This document shows positions 5,138 through 5,343 of a DNA stretch of 5,343 bases, in pieces. How positions within the stretch are numbered: the stretch's first letter is position 1; the number at the start of each line of letters is the position of its first letter. This stretch comes from Frankiales bacterium (GTDB lineage: Bacteria > Actinomycetota > Actinomycetes > Mycobacteriales > SCTD01): assembly GCA_025965495.1 (NCBI GenBank), contig JAOPWW010000366.1, positions 1 through 5,343 on the forward strand. Reading direction: 5' to 3'. The notes beneath the pieces were generated by a model. It worked only from the letters and a program-made list of their open reading frames with translations, was not told the origin of the DNA and did no database searches. The position numbers and the translations under genes were made by a program.

Positions 5138-5172
5138 CAGGTCACCCTAGGCCCGGTCCGGCCGCCCGCGGC

Positions 5173-5343
5173 TCAGGCTGCTCGGCCGGCCTGCCACGCG
5201 TGCATCAGGGTCGCGGCCGTGACCTCGTCGACGAGTCCGGTGACGCAGGTCGCCTGCACGGCGGCGGTGACGGCCATCGTGGCGCCGGACGCGCCGACGC
5301 CGGTCGAGGCGCCGCTGAGCCGGACGGCCCGGGCCGCGGCGAG
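5173..5343 (-). CDS. 3' end of an unrecognised gene
   Basis: Fifty-six C-terminal codons and a TGA are visible; the start lies beyond the right edge. The end reads LAAARAVRLSGASTGVGASG, then a helical stretch rich in Ala, Val and Thr with one Cys, closing in TLMHAWQAGRAA. I do not recognise the family. Third positions are nearly all G or C and the frame runs unbroken to the edge, which supports coding. It lies upstream of pyk on the same strand with 35 bases between, so the two may be co-transcribed. Confidence 0.6.
   Translation of the reverse strand, partial: LAAARAVRLSGASTGVGASGATMAVTAAVQATCVTGLVDEVTAATLMHAWQAGRAA

Overview
The window is very GC-rich. It uses GTG as well as ATG starts, strong GGAGG-type ribosome binding sites, codons ending almost always in G or C, and tRNA genes without an encoded CCA. 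This points to a high-GC actinobacterium. The combination of pyruvate kinase, an ANTAR response regulator and a branched-chain amino-acid ABC binding lipoprotein supports this; from memory, a similar order occurs in Streptomyces. I cannot name the genus.

Layout, left to right: (1) 1-1149, minus, a nearly complete LivK-type substrate-binding lipoprotein whose C-terminus runs off the left edge. (2) 1150-1359, a leader and intergenic region with two adjacent stem-loops and a three-copy GTGTCC/GGACAC repeat set. (3) 1360-2007, minus, a PdtaR-type response regulator (REC plus ANTAR). (4) 2008-2138, a divergent intergenic region with two mirror-image TACCGT hexamers. (5) 2139-2212, plus, a tRNA gene with anticodon CAA (Leu) but a short, class-I variable loop. 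(6) 2234-2461, minus, a probable 75-residue protein of unknown function. (7) 2462-2642, a divergent intergenic region with direct repeats and two hairpins. (8) 2643-3218, plus, a secreted CHAP-domain cell-wall hydrolase. (9) 3219-3367, a leader rich in hairpins. (10) 3368-3631, plus, an 87-residue Pro/Ala-rich protein of unknown function. (11) 3659-5137, minus, pyruvate kinase. (12) 5173-5343, minus, the 3' end of an unrecognised gene.

Pyruvate kinase, the RNA-binding regulator and the amino-acid transporter are ordinary chromosomal housekeeping genes, all on the minus strand. The tRNA, CHAP hydrolase and two small unknown genes sit between pyk and the regulator, mostly on the opposite strand, and look like a lineage-specific accessory insert. 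No transposase, integrase, CRISPR array or phage gene is visible. The items most worth a second look are the odd tRNA and the structured leaders, one of which has a hexaloop compatible with the RNA targets known for ANTAR proteins. None of this is proof of a new system.
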